64,000 nucleotides of DNA, taken from assembly GCA_015146655.1 (NCBI GenBank), contig VKHL01000011.1, forward strand, positions 191,819 to 255,818. Direction: 5' to 3'. The notes under the pieces are model-generated. The model made no database searches. It was given only the letters and a program-made list of their open reading frames with translations, and was not told the DNA's origin. Positions 1-12,641 of this stretch are shown here, piece after piece. Origin of the DNA: Ochromonas danica. Lineage: Eukaryota; Sar; Chrysophyceae; Chromulinales; Chromulinaceae. Each line of letters starts with the position of its first letter. Positions within the stretch are counted from its first letter, which is position 1. Position numbers and translations under genes: made by a program.

Positions 1-288
1 TCTAATCCGTAAAGGAACAAATTTGCAATATGGAAAAAGTTTATCTTGCTATGAGACGTGTTATTGCTTTCAATCTGTTCATTTGAACAGGAAGGCAAAT
101 AGTGAAAACAGTGCTGCGATGACTGCTGATGCGCGTTTGACGTCGACCGATTCCACGCAATAGGCCTTAAGTTAAATACCGCAAATCTCTAGCCGGCCAG
201 AATCTGGTGGCTGGAAATGGTTGGTTGGGGAAATGAATGAAATCAGAATCAATCTCAATCAATCTCAATCATCAAGACAAGTCAAGTC

Positions 289-2720
289 ATGGCATTGATG
301 CAACAGCTACCCCATTTACAATCTTTAATTAAGAAAGATCCTATTAGTTATAAAGATGACTTCATCTTACAACGTAATCATTTCATGAATGAAATGGAAT
401 TATTTAAATTACGTCCATTACAATCATCAACACGTTTAATTGAATTATTAGAATTTATGAGTCATACTGTGATCTATTATCCTCAAGAAGGTGTAGAGTT
501 TACACAAGTTGTCTTTGACTTATTAGAGAAACAGGTTGAGGGATTAACTCCTATCATGCGATTGAAACTTTTTCAGTCTTTGACGATTACTCGTAAGAAA
601 TTGAAAACTGAAGCTTTACTTCTTGTGAAGTTAGCTTTCAAGCTTTTCACAATCCAAGATAAACCCTTTCGTGTAGCATTAAGTGAATATATCTTCCATG
701 AGATCAAATCACAAAGTCAAGGTGGTGGAGGAGGTAGTGGTGGTGGTGGTGGTAATGGTCATCATCATCCTTCCTTCACTCGTGACTTACAAGGGTATCT
801 CTATCATCTTATCTCTGCTGATGAAGAAAATTTTCAAAATGCTGTGAAATGTATTGAAATTCTGAATGAAGTTTATCGTCGGAAAATTTGGACTGATAGT
901 AAAACAATTAATATTATAGTAACAGGTTGTTATCATCCTAATCATAAAGTACAAGCTGCTGCAATTCATTTCTTATTAGGTATTGATGCACAAATCTTTG
1001 AAGATGAAGAACAAGAAAAATTAGAAAAAAAAGAAAAATCAAGTAAAATTGAAATTAATAAACATGAACATAGTAAGAAAACCAAAAAACGTCAACGATT
1101 AGTTGAAAAACAAATGGACAAATTAAAGAAATTACAAAAGAAAGAAACTGTTGAATTAATTAAACCAATCTTCCCAGCGTTGACATTAATTCATGATCCT
1201 TATAAACTAGCAGAAACATTATTTCGTCAAGTGAAAAAATCAGGAGAGAAATTTGAATATAAATTATTATTAATGAATTTAATATCTCAATTAATTGGTT
1301 GTCATCAATTATTAGTATTAGGTTATTATACTTTCTTACAACGTTATCTTACAGCCCATCAAAGTGAAGTAACGAAGATATTAGCATATTTCTTACAAGC
1401 ATGTCATGAACGTGTACCACCTGAAGAAATGACACCAATGATTAAGACATTAGCGAATCATTTCGTCTCTGAAAGATCATCAAATGAACAAATTGCATTA
1501 GGTATTAATTGTATTCGAGAAGTGTTTAATCGTTGTCCTTCTCTCTTATTAGAAGAAGATATTGGAGATCTAGTACAAGATCTAGCACAATATAGTCGTA
1601 AGAGTCATAAGGTCGTCATGGCAGCAGCAAGAGGATTGATTAATCTTGTGAGAGAGAGATATCCAGCTTTGCTCAAGACGAAAGATCGCGGCAAGAATAG
1701 CGACAAATCTGCTAAACCTGCTGCTTATGGTGCGATTCGTCCTGTAACTCCTGAACAACTTCTACGACAGCAACAAGGAGGTGAAGATGATGACGAAGAA
1801 GATGAGGAGGATGGGTGGGAAGAAGTGGAGGAAGATGATGATGACAATGAGGAGGATGGTGAGGAAGGAGATTGGCAGAGTGTTGAGGGGGATGAAGAAG
1901 AAGAAGGAGAGAAAGACGAGGTTGGGTCTGATGATGACAATGATGGTGAAGGAGAATGGGAAGACGTGGAGGATGAGGATGACGAGGAAGAGAATGGTGT
2001 GGAAGGAGAAGATGAAGTCATGGAGGAAGAAGATGAAGATGTCTGGGAGGAGGTTTCCCATGATGATGACGAGGAAGAAGAAGAGGAGCAGGAGGAGAAG
2101 TTGGGGAAGAGGAAGAGAAAAGGTGGCGAGAAAGTGCGCGGTAGACTGGATGTTGGGAAGGTCTTGTCTGACAAAGATCTCGACCTCATCGCTAAGTTAC
2201 AAGCTCGTCGCAAGAAGAAGGTTCAGTTCGAGGTGATGGAAGAAGAAGAGGAAGAGGAGGGCCAACAGCAAGAGAAGGAAGAAGAGGAAGAGGAAGAAGA
2301 AGAAGATTCGGATGAAGAAGACAATGACCATAACGAAGCACTGGACTATGTCTTTAACCCTGACGACCTCTTGCCTGCAGGTCGTGTGGAGAAAGCGACT
2401 AAAGTGGAACGTCTCCGCAGCATTTTGTCTGGTCGTACTGAGAAGAGGTTCGAAGGAGGTCATCGTGGTGGCTTGACGAATAAGGAGAAGGAGCGCAAGA
2501 AGAACTATGTCATGGTTCGTAGAGGCAAGGATAGTCTTCATAACAAGAATCGTCGCTCTTCTTCCGAAGTGCGAACCAAGAATGCCAAGAGGGTGAGTGA
2601 TGTTGACCTGTCGTGTTGCACCGTAACCTTTGCTAAACGTGTCTTCTGTGTGTGTTGTGCTCTTTGTTATTGCAGAAAGATCCATATGGAAGAGATCGCA
2701 GAAAGCGAAGACGTACTTAA
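289..2720 (+). CDS. SDA1: SDA1 homolog, 60S ribosome assembly factor
   Basis: Nucleolar factor needed for late maturation and export of the large ribosomal subunit (family knowledge). The N-terminal 250 residues read as the SDA1/NUC130-3NT region (start MALMQQLPHLQSLIKKDP; FNQS-like motif LKLFQSLTITRKK). A Gly/His-rich insert lies near residue 145, a Lys-rich segment near 245-285, and a very long Asp/Glu-rich tract runs over about residues 495-690. The C-terminus keeps the family's basic tail. One intron is needed: exon 1 ends at 2592 before gtgagt, the acceptor is tgcag at 2675, and exon 2 (2676-2720) encodes KDPYGRDRRKRRRT then TAA. Reading straight through instead gives a Cys/Ser-rich tail unlike the family, so splicing is preferred. 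Spliced length is 782 aa. The first ATG follows a short AATCAATCTC repeat in the leader (about 241-275). Confidence 0.92.
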
Positions 2721-3189
2721 TCCTTGTCGAGGGAAAGGATTTCCATCAAGTGGGTGTTGGTCTTCTCTTGTTTTAGTTGTAGATAGATTGTTCAATCGTT
2801 GTTCAATAGCATTCGTCAACAGGTTGATTGTTACTATTAATCATCTCCTATCACTAAGTTTGAGTTGTTCTTCATTGTCACCTCCACCTTGAGTAAACGT
2901 GGGCATGAACGTAGGCATTGTGTGAGTAGACATGAACTAAGGGGTTGGTCTTTGTGATTAGATTTCATGTTACAACTATTTGTACAGCATCTTTTGTGAA
3001 ACAGTCAAGGACCACAAACGATGAAGGGTTATATAGATGGTGATAGAAACAATGCATGATACTGTCACACTACAATGTAGTATGATGTACAGCAGTAGCT
3101 ATTAGTTTTAGTGCTACTGTTAAGCATGAGAGGAGATGAAAGAAAGCAGAGAATACAATCAGTGAAGTGAACTAGTCTAGCAACATTCT
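2721..3189. other. Convergent intergenic spacer, no gene seen
   Basis: The space between the 3' ends of SDA1 (+) and the cullin-RBR gene (-). It should hold both 3' UTRs and polyadenylation sites. No coding signal, RNA gene or repeat was recognised. Confidence 0.6.
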
Positions 3190-6100
3190 TCATTGTCTTC
3201 CAGTTGGTGTGTAGGTCGCAAGAGATTCACCAAAGGCTCGTCCAAAGGTTGCCTCTGCAAGTTCAGCCTTCTCGTGAATTGTAAGGCCACGGACACGATC
3301 AACTGCATCATAATAAGTATACTCCGCCTTGCTACTGTTCTCGTCCATACTGCTTCCCATGGACTGACTGCCACCCAATTGATTGGATCGCTTGGTCTGA
3401 TTGGCTAAGGAAACCATTGAATTACCTTTACTCCTTGCCTTGGGATCTTTCTCCATCACTAGATCACTCTGAATAGATAGAATGAAGTCATGCAATCGAA
3501 GTTTCAAATCACGAATCATAGCCTTTGCTTCAGCAATAGGGAAAGAAGAGTCAATCACAGTCCAAACTTCTTCCAGTTTTTGTTGAAGGACTTGTGTCTG
3601 TGCCTTGTAGGTCTCGAAGAGAAAGCTGATCTTCGCAGACTTGACTGTGAACATGACAATGCAAGTATGTGCTAATGTTGATTGTGCTTCACATAAAGCA
3701 GACCATCCATCAGCGAGGACTTGTGCAATTGTTGCTTGTAAAGAGGATTTCGCTTGTGAAAGTAAACGTGCAGCAACATCTTTGCCCCTCAATGCCACTT
3801 TACGCGCTAAGAAATGATTGGCACATTGACGGTCGAGTTCATCGAAAATGAGAACAGCATTGTTGCTGGGTTTGACCTTTGGTCGAGTACAAACAGAAGA
3901 AGTGTGATACTCTCCTGCACATTCCCAACAGAACTAAAGTAAACAAAACAAGGCAAGAGGCTAAACAACGAAACACAAGCAACATGTCAGAAGAAGAACT
4001 ACTAACCTGATACTTGCAACTTGGTTGGACGCATGTCATATGCTAACAAAGAATCACTCATTAGCTATTAGCATAATGTATTGAAACTCACTTGTCTGTG
4101 ATTTAGTAGAAGACTTACCGGACAACCACCATTCTTCTCAATGCGAACTCCACATCGTGGACAAGGTTTTGTTGTTAAATGCTTCAATCTTCGAGCTTCT
4201 AAATCTTCTGCTCTACCTGTTTCAATAAATCCACCACGTTCATCCCAATCAGCAACCATTTCACAAGTAGCAGGTGCATGAGGTGGTAGATCGCAAGCAG
4301 CACAGAAGATAGTTCCACATAAAGAGCAAAAGGCTTCACTCATGTCAGCATCATCGGCCATGAAAACGACTCCTTTGCATCCTCGCGGGTTCTTGCAATA
4401 AGTGCCCATTACACGTTTACCACGTCGTTCTTCCACAAAAGATCTGATCAAAGCATTGATGAAACACTCACACAGTCATTTATTGTTTGTAAACTGTTAT
4501 TGTTAGGGGATTGGTTATACCTTATTAATGATGTCTTGGCGGCAATCAATGTTGGCTCATCAGCAAAGAATTGTTGCATATCATAGGTAACAAGAAAAGA
4601 ACAACCAGGATGAGGACAACGTAATGAGATCATTCGATCACCTATAGCTGTCTCAATATAACCTTGCCAACAATCATGACAATACCAATGTAAGCAATGT
4701 AATGCAAAACACTGATTTCCAGGATAACTATCTTGACAGATACCACATGTTAACTGCTCTCTCCATCGTCTGTATCCACCACTACCACCACTACTACCAA
4801 TAGCACCACGAGAATATGTCGCTGTCATGATTGAGTAATCTTCATTGGCAGTTTGTGCTTTACAATACAGATCATAACGATAAAACGGTGGTTTATTTCG
4901 AGGACCTAATCCAACTAAATTCCTCACAGTACGACTATTTTCAATGTATTCTTCAGCAAGTGCTTTCAAATCCCAATTGAAATGAATGAGTAATGCTAAA
5001 GCAGTTGCTTGGGAGTCATCTACAATACATTGTGTTCTTTCTAAGAGTTCAGCTAACTCCGTCTCTGTTTCATCTAAACCAGAGAAGGATCGACTGGCAT
5101 CAGCTCTTGGGAGAGACTTCTCATTCGACACACTCATCCATAATGAGTCTGCCTTTTGTAGAGGTAAAGGAGTGGATTGTAGCATATCAACATCTCCTAT
5201 TATATCCTCAGTATTATCATTTGTAGAAGATAGTTTGCCTCTATCAGGGCTACCAGGAAGACTTTTGCTACTACTTTGAGCCAGTTGGAAAGGTCTCTTA
5301 TTAGCAACAGCAGCCCCAGCAGCAGCTTCGAGACCATATAGGAAATGTGGATTGACATGTTCTGACATCTCAGAGAAATGCTTATCTTCATCAGCAAAAT
5401 CAATTGAAGAAAGGAAACCATCACTATTACGATCTAATAGACTGAATACAGATTTGAGAATGTAGTCAAAGGAAAAGCCACTTCCTCCTTCTTTACTATC
5501 ATCCACTATTATGGCAGACAGATTCATAGCCTTGGACATTATCTGATCAAAGAGAGCCTCAATCAGTAATAATCCAAGTGTACTCCTGGCAGCAGGACGT
5601 TCTTTTAATACAAACCGATCAGTTTGAATAGGACTTTGACCATCTTTCAAAGCACCATCAGAAAGACTAGGAACAATAGACAAACTCATATGTTGATTAT
5701 TACGATTTGGTAGTGTACCAGATGTTGGTTGAGCAAACGTATTCATTAAAAGTGGATCTTGAAGATGTTGTAATAACTCAGCTAAACGTGTTTGAGGGAG
5801 ATTAGGTAGTAAATTAGTAATATTCATTTGATTATTCAAAGCTGTTAGAACTCCTTGACGAAATCCAGCACGACACTCTATAATATGAGCTTCAAATAGA
5901 CTTACTGGAATGGAATCAGTACAAAATTCACATGGAATCATTGCTTCTTGTTGAGCAGCACTTTGCATTACTGTTGTTCTTTCAGTATTGGGAGAAGAAG
6001 AGTAATTGTCTTTATCACTGTATGATAAGGTAACCTTGAACATGCTGGCAATCACATCCACTAGTTTCTTGAAATATACCACATCGAGTAGGTCTGCTAA

Positions 6101-9100
6101 GCGAAGGTTAGTATTACCTTGAACAATACCATCTCCATCAAGTACCATTTCTTCATTAGCAGAGTTAAATATAGCTAATAGCCATTGATCAAGAGTCAAA
6201 GATATCATAGAACTGTCTTCATTACTTTCATCTCCTTCATCAGCGATGTAAGATCGAATAGCTTCAATCGAGTCTCCAAATGGGTCTTGACTGGAAGCAT
6301 GATCAGAAGAAGTACCACCACGTCGCAAGAGACGAGCTGAAGCTGCTAGTCTAGCTGCTATACTATCTCCCATGGCATCTGCGACATCTCCTAGAAATGC
6401 TGCCTCACGTACAAACCCTAAGGGAAAGAATTCCCCTGAAATATCCTGAGAGTTGTTAATTGAAGAATAAAACATCCTATTTGGGCTTAAATTCTGAATG
6501 CTTCCTTCTCCACTAACACCTCCATCCAACTCACCTTCACCTTCTCTATTGGTATTGGTATTGGTATTGGTAAGACTATTACATCTAGTATCCTCTGTCA
6601 GATGCAAAGGCAACATATCAAGAGCAATATTCCAATTTCTTAAAGTGGATAAACTAAACTGGGCAGTCACCTGCCATAACGCATTCATTCTAGCAATCCA
6701 ATACTTGCGTTTACTGGAAATGATAAATGCTTCCTCAGGATTGGAAAATGCAATAAGGCCATCATCATCCTCGTCGTCCTCCTCAGCTTCTTCAAGATCT
6801 TCTTCTGCAATATCAACATAACTCAATGCATTTGTATCATCAGCGCTGACGGCTGCTGCAAAGATGCGTACAAGACGTCTCAACAAGACCAACGGTAGAA
6901 ATTGGGTGAATACTTTGTGAAGTCCTAAGTAACTGCATCCATATGGACGAAGTGCATGAAAAGGAGCTGTAGCCATAGTTCTACAAGTCATTTCTACTTC
7001 GTCTAAACCATCGACCTTGATGAGCAAACTGCCCAAAGAGTCACTTTGCAGCATGTGATGGCCATTAAGAAACTGTAATTTCAATGCATTGATTTGTAAT
7101 ATAGAGTCCCTCAATAGTGCAATTAAGAGTCTGGCAATTTGATCAAAGCGGTCAATGCCCACATAATCACAACTACAACGTGATTCCACAATCCAATTCA
7201 ACCATTTCCTCTTAAACAAGGACCACCATATTCCAGGCAAATTAGTTGGTAAACTACGAATATTTAATATCATGCGTAAATAGTCGAAAAGCTCGATTCC
7301 ACACAGTTTTCGCTCGTTCAATGCAGAGAGTCGATTGATCTCACAAGCACTTGGCATGGATGATGGTGTGTCATCGTCTATCAAATAGCTGTAAGCCACT
7401 GATCGAAGAGAATCACGATTAGCTGGAAGTTTGTCAATCACTCCAATGGTAACTAATCTCTCACAACGTCGAAGAATATCATCGAAAGAGACATTACATC
7501 TGGGTTCAAGATTGTGTCTTGCCTTGTCACACAGTGTGTCCAAGGATAAAGCTGTATTACCTACACGATGCCGATTTGGAAATTCTCCAGACTTCTCAAT
7601 GAAGGCTCTTTTCAAAGACCGCACAATACAAGCATCAATTTGCTCATTTCTCCATCCTTGAAGGATCTGAAGATTCGCAGCATCGGAACTGGAAGCATCC
7701 ACGTCAGTCATGGGTGGGATAATTGGTGAACTCTCCTCTCTGCCCGATAGAGCGCAGGACTTGAAAGCAGACGACAATCTGAATCTGTGATAAGGAGAGA
7801 AAGTCTCTGGTAAAACATCATTTTGTTCATTGTTGAACAACGAGCTATTCGACAATTGACCAGGTTTATGATCAATAAACTCTAAAATAGGCACTGATGG
7901 TGAAGCCAAAGACCGTAACAAAGACATGAGCTCGCTATGAGTAACATTGAGCTTGGAGATCATATCACCATAGCTAAGGCATTGGTTATCGATGGCATGA
8001 TCATCATTGTCTCTTTCTAGTTGACAACCTTCTGAGATATTAAACAACATAAGTAATGCAGCTTGAGGCTCTGAAAGTCGAAGATAAGCAACACTATTAT
8101 CAGGCCAAATAGCCTCCAAGACAACTGTTCCTGCATTATGACACCATACAAGACGCTTAAGAGATTTGTTGTGATCTCTATCGTTCATGAAATCAGCATT
8201 GCTTGCAAAACTCCTTTCAGTGACTTGAATAGGTTGGATAATCCACTTTTTAATAGCCTTCTTCCAGACATACCAAGTTATTTCTTTACCAGCAGGAGAG
8301 CAATTACCCGGAACTTTGCAATAAGCCCATCCAGCATTCTTTCCTTTATCTCCTCGTTTCTTCAACTGCCAAGTATTCGTCTTCGCAAAGAACTCTAAAA
8401 TACAATTGCTGTTCCCTTTCATCTCGAATATTGGCCATCCATCTTTGCGCTCAGATGTTGGTTCAAAGATGCCATTTATACGTCCTGCATTTTCCTCACA
8501 ACCAGAAATCTCAAGACATTTCTGCCATGGTTGAATAATAGACCAAACATTATTTGTACTTTTCGTGTCATAAAATGAATTGTTGTAAAATGAAATAAAC
8601 TCTCGCTTAATAACATCCATTCCTTGTGGAAGGTTAAGCGAAGAAAAGCTTAAAGGAGCGAGAACAGATGATGGCCACAAGCTGGCGGTCAACACATTAA
8701 CAATCAAGCGATTAGGCATGAGCACAAGGTCCATCACCTTATCCTCCACTTGCAATTGTAAATGATCAACTTTGCGGAGGAAATAAGAGCGGAACTTTTC
8801 TGTGGAGCAGAGACTCTGTTCTATATCATGAATCATCATCTCTCCTTTCGCCACAGTTGGCAACAAAGTCAAAATTTGACGCTCTGTATTTAACGTCAAG
8901 TAACGATTCTTTAGCAAGCGACGAGCAAGGAGAAGCTCGTAAAAGTGCTGAAAATCGGCGGATGAACTACCAAAGAGCGCCTAATAAAGGAAGCAAAACA
9001 TAGATTACGCATCGTTCAATCACAAAACCATGGCCTATGGACCTCACCTGAACAAGTTCAATTAACTCATCCAACTCCTGAGACCAACTACCTTGTGCGC

Positions 9101-12100
9101 TGCTAGAGTCAATCGATTTCAGCGTATCCACAAGAGCAGAGAGACGAATAGCTGCAGCCTTGGCCAATTCCAAAGCAACTTCTTTGGGAAGTCGTCGAAA
9201 TGCCATGCCAAACGCCAAACTGGCGCTTCTTGCTCCTTGAGCAATCATGGACATGTCCAGTCGACAAATGTAGCTGAAACGACGTAGCATCTGTTTCAAA
9301 CTTTCCATCATATCTCCCCTTGATGCATCACTATTGCCAGAAGAAGCGATTTGAAGAGTAGGATGAAAAAAGCCAAGGCAAGCTTCTGAAACTCTCGAGG
9401 CAATTATCTCCTTCCAAGAGTTTTCAATCAACGTCACTTCTTTTCCTCCTCTGGAATAGTGACATACTTTTCGCAGAAGACGGCGCAAATCACGCGCTTT
9501 GACAGAAAATCGGTCCGAGGTTAACAAAATGTGCTCTTCCAGGAGCTGTTGCAGAACAGAACTGCTTTTGGAATCAGAACTTGGGTCGCATGGCTGGTAT
9601 GCCAGACGAGAAAGCAAGCTGTCCAGCAAACTTGCATGTCCAAGAGAAATAACAGTGTCTCGAAGTCTCTTGATAAGACTTTTCTGATATTGCCTGGGAA
9701 GGCGAATGAGAGGATGGGTAATGGCTGCACAATAGGCATTTTGTATGTTATCCAGGACAGCAAACGCTCGTAGCATTTCCTCAAGATTGTGTGCAGCATC
9801 ACAGGATTCAAACCTAATCAACAATGACAAATAAGCCAGATGAAAACTGAGAACAAGCTAAACTTATAAAACGAACCTTTTTGCAAAACAATGAGCAACA
9901 AACTTTGCCTTCAAACCAGCCTTTGCGATGACGCAACGAAAGAATCCCAGGGTTATTAGATAGCCCTGATCACTCCAAAACAGCTTCTCCAGGATAATAT
10001 AGATAGTTTGCACTTCCTCTGACGCTCCAACAGGTGAAGAAATTTCGATAAGCGACTCGGCAAAGTCGGTCAGTATGTCAATAACAACTTGGGCAGCCCA
10101 TTCGAAGCAAAGTAACGCCAGTTTCTCGTGAGGATCAACAGCAACTAGTCGTAAGGAGCGAAAGATGTTAATCAAATTAGAGACTGTTGAGGGGACATGG
10201 AGCTCATCTTTGGTTTCAAGTACCATGAACTCGTCCTCTATATCAATGTAGTCTTTTTGTTTTTTATCTAATGTACCAACTTGAATCTGTACACAATATC
10301 CAATAGTAAGCACTGCAAAAAACAACCTCTACAAATAAACTATAAAATCGTACCTTTTCGGTTAAAACAGCTATAGTATTCACCAGCTCTCTTCTGAGAG
10401 AGATCTGGTCAGATCGGACCTGTCGCTGATCCACAGCTCCCTCAGCCAAAAGAACCTGAGAGAGATGGTCCATGTCAAGATAACAAGAAATAATCTTCAC
10501 CAACTCTGCATAATTATCAGATTGAATAAAGTGATAAGGACCGCATTCGCGCTCATCCTCGCGATTCGATTCTTCTCGGTCCATCTTGTATCGTTCAGCC
10601 GGTAATTCCTTCCAGCGACTGCCATTGTCGAGATTCTTTCGCACAAATGCTTCTCCTTCCGCCAGTTTATAGAAGCTACCATCATGATAGTCAATTATAT
10701 CGATAGTGCAACCAGGGTTTACCTCACCCAAGACTGCTGCTCGAGACGATGGAGTGGCATAGATCTTCTCGGCCGCCCCAGTAAGGCAAACAGTTTTCAT
10801 AAATGGTCGTGGTGTTTGAGGAACACAAGAGCGACAAATGCTGTAGTTACAGCAGTCACAACGCCAATAATAGATATACCCTGCTTCGTCATCTTGACCA
10901 ACATTTGACGTCCTTCGACATTTGTTGCAAGTAGGAGCATTATTAGCACAGAGAAATATCGAGCATTCGTGTCCTGCTGGGCATGACCATTTTTCCTTTT
11001 CGTTATCATCCAAAGGACTTCCATGGAACTCATTGGTATGATACACAATACTTGCAATTTTCACCACTTGGTCAAACTGGTTGAGAAGTTCTGAGAACAC
11101 CGGCGGTGTAGTTGAAGTACCAATCTCTGTCTTTTCTCTCGTCACATCATCCGTTGATGTAGTTTTAGCTTCACGGATGGAAGATTCATCCAATGGCACT
11201 ACTATGATATCAGATGCCATCTCTTCATTTCCACCTTCATTTTCCTCGTTATCAAAAACATACTCAACCGAACATTCTTTCTTCACCGCATTAACTCTAA
11301 CGACCAACGCTCTTCGCCACTCATTGTCAACTAGTACTTCAACAATATCACCTAAATTAGGTTGATAAGGCTTTCGATTATTAGTCGCTGCTTGATAAGT
11401 GCCACTATCATCAAGAGCATTAACTAGGAAGCCAGCGAGAGAGCCATTACGAAATCTCTCTAAACCCAAGAGCAGCAAATCCAATGTCATTGACGAAGGA
11501 GGGCAATGTTCATCAATCAAACTTCCTAGTAAGGTGCGTGTCACATGATCACATAGGCTCACACTGCCATGTAAGCATGATTTCAAAATATCTTCTCCAG
11601 CTCTTCTTCCCTCCGTCTCTGTTCGACTTACAAGCTCGATTGCCGCCTTTAAAAGAGACTAACAATCACATGGTTCACAGTTAGAATAATGAAGCAATGA
11701 GGAAGAAAGTCTATACTAATACTCTACCTTAGGGAGATAAGAAGGCTTCCATCCTGCTTGTATACAAGAACTTAATGCTGAGAAAGTTGGAATAAGTTCC
11801 CAACATTCTGTAATTTGAAGTGATTCTGCCAATTGTATAAAGATGGTTGCTTGTTTTTCCACGACAATTAGTCGTGGATTATTTGTTGGTAATAATACGG
11901 AATTATTACTATCAGTATAACTATGACTTGTAGTATTACTGGAGGACGGTGTATCTCGACCAGGTTGACTTGAAGGATATAAGGAAAGATGATGGATTAA
12001 CTTGTTTTGTAAATGTGATGAGAAATCAGTCATCCGTGAGGAAGTATCTAATTGGCTATAGGAAGGCGAGAAGGAGGATGAGGATGGAAGATAGTTACTT

Positions 12101-12395
12101 GTAGGAAAATCATAAATCATTCCTAAATGAGGAAAATGAACTTTATATCTTTTATCAATATCTTGATATAATATAGCCTCTTGTAAAGTAGTCAGATAAG
12201 CTGTCTTACTAACTTTCACTCCTTCTCCTATTTCTTGTTTAGTATAGGAAATCTTGTGTGGGAATACAAACAACAAAACACATTCAATACAGAAAACAAA
12301 ACAAATAACATTCAGAGAGATTAAGTGAGATAGATCAGTAATAAGATTAGGTATTAATAGCTCTTTATCATACTATCTCTCTTCCTTACCTCCAT
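3190..12395 (-). CDS. CUL9: CUL9/PARC-like giant cullin-RBR E3 ubiquitin ligase
   Basis: Nine exons (12390-12395, 11728-12252, 10354-11658, 9877-10286, 9048-9813, 4521-8980, 4119-4443, 4007-4042, 3190-3933) join in frame to 2858 aa. Domains in order: Tudor/CPH-like SH3 fold about 277-310 (GDIVEVLVDNEWRRALVV); ZZ-like zinc finger 402-464; cullin homology from about 1010 (FYELLLARRLLKNRYLTLN, then LTASLWPSS) interrupted by an insert about 1120-1275 and resuming at KRLVWCHNAGTVVLEA; cullin winged helix with IVRSLK, whose K1461 aligns with the neddylation lysine; a C2HC finger about 2022-2040; an EF-hand loop DRNSDGFLSSID near 2185; a UBA-like segment about 2318-2355; RING1 2416-2470 (CGIC); IBR about 2507-2559; and RING2 from 2585 with the catalytic-type Cys in NGGCP (C2598), then HMTC and FCWECAGEYH. 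It would act as a scaffold plus thioester E3. The ATG at 12395 gives only two codons (ME) before intron 1, so the start is the least certain part. No DOC domain was seen. Confidence 0.85.
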
Positions 12396-12641
12396 TTTAT
12401 TTCATCAACATCTAATAGGCAGGACTAGTTCTGCTTCTCTCACTTTCCAGCTTTGCTTTATGTTTTGCTTTTTGTTGTTCATCATCATAGGCTTAGTCAA
12501 CAAACGCGTTTATCTGTTGCACTGGAAAAGGCGTTTCTTGGCACGGAAGAGAGAGAAGAGCAGCAAATCCTCATGAGATTGTCATGAACAAGTGAGAAGA
12601 GTCTGTTAGGAATTGTACTAGACTAGACTACTAGTTATAGC

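Noticed and set aside
1725-2236. Long open frames opposite and alongside the acidic tract of SDA1 (Ser-rich minus frame, Met/Lys/Arg-rich plus frame)
   Set aside because: They are frame shadows of a GAA/GAT-rich tract; the SDA1 frame has the homology.
2593-2892. Read-through C-terminus of SDA1 to 2892
   Set aside because: Splicing at 2593-2675 restores the basic family C-terminus; the read-through tail is Cys/Ser/Leu-rich and family-unlike.
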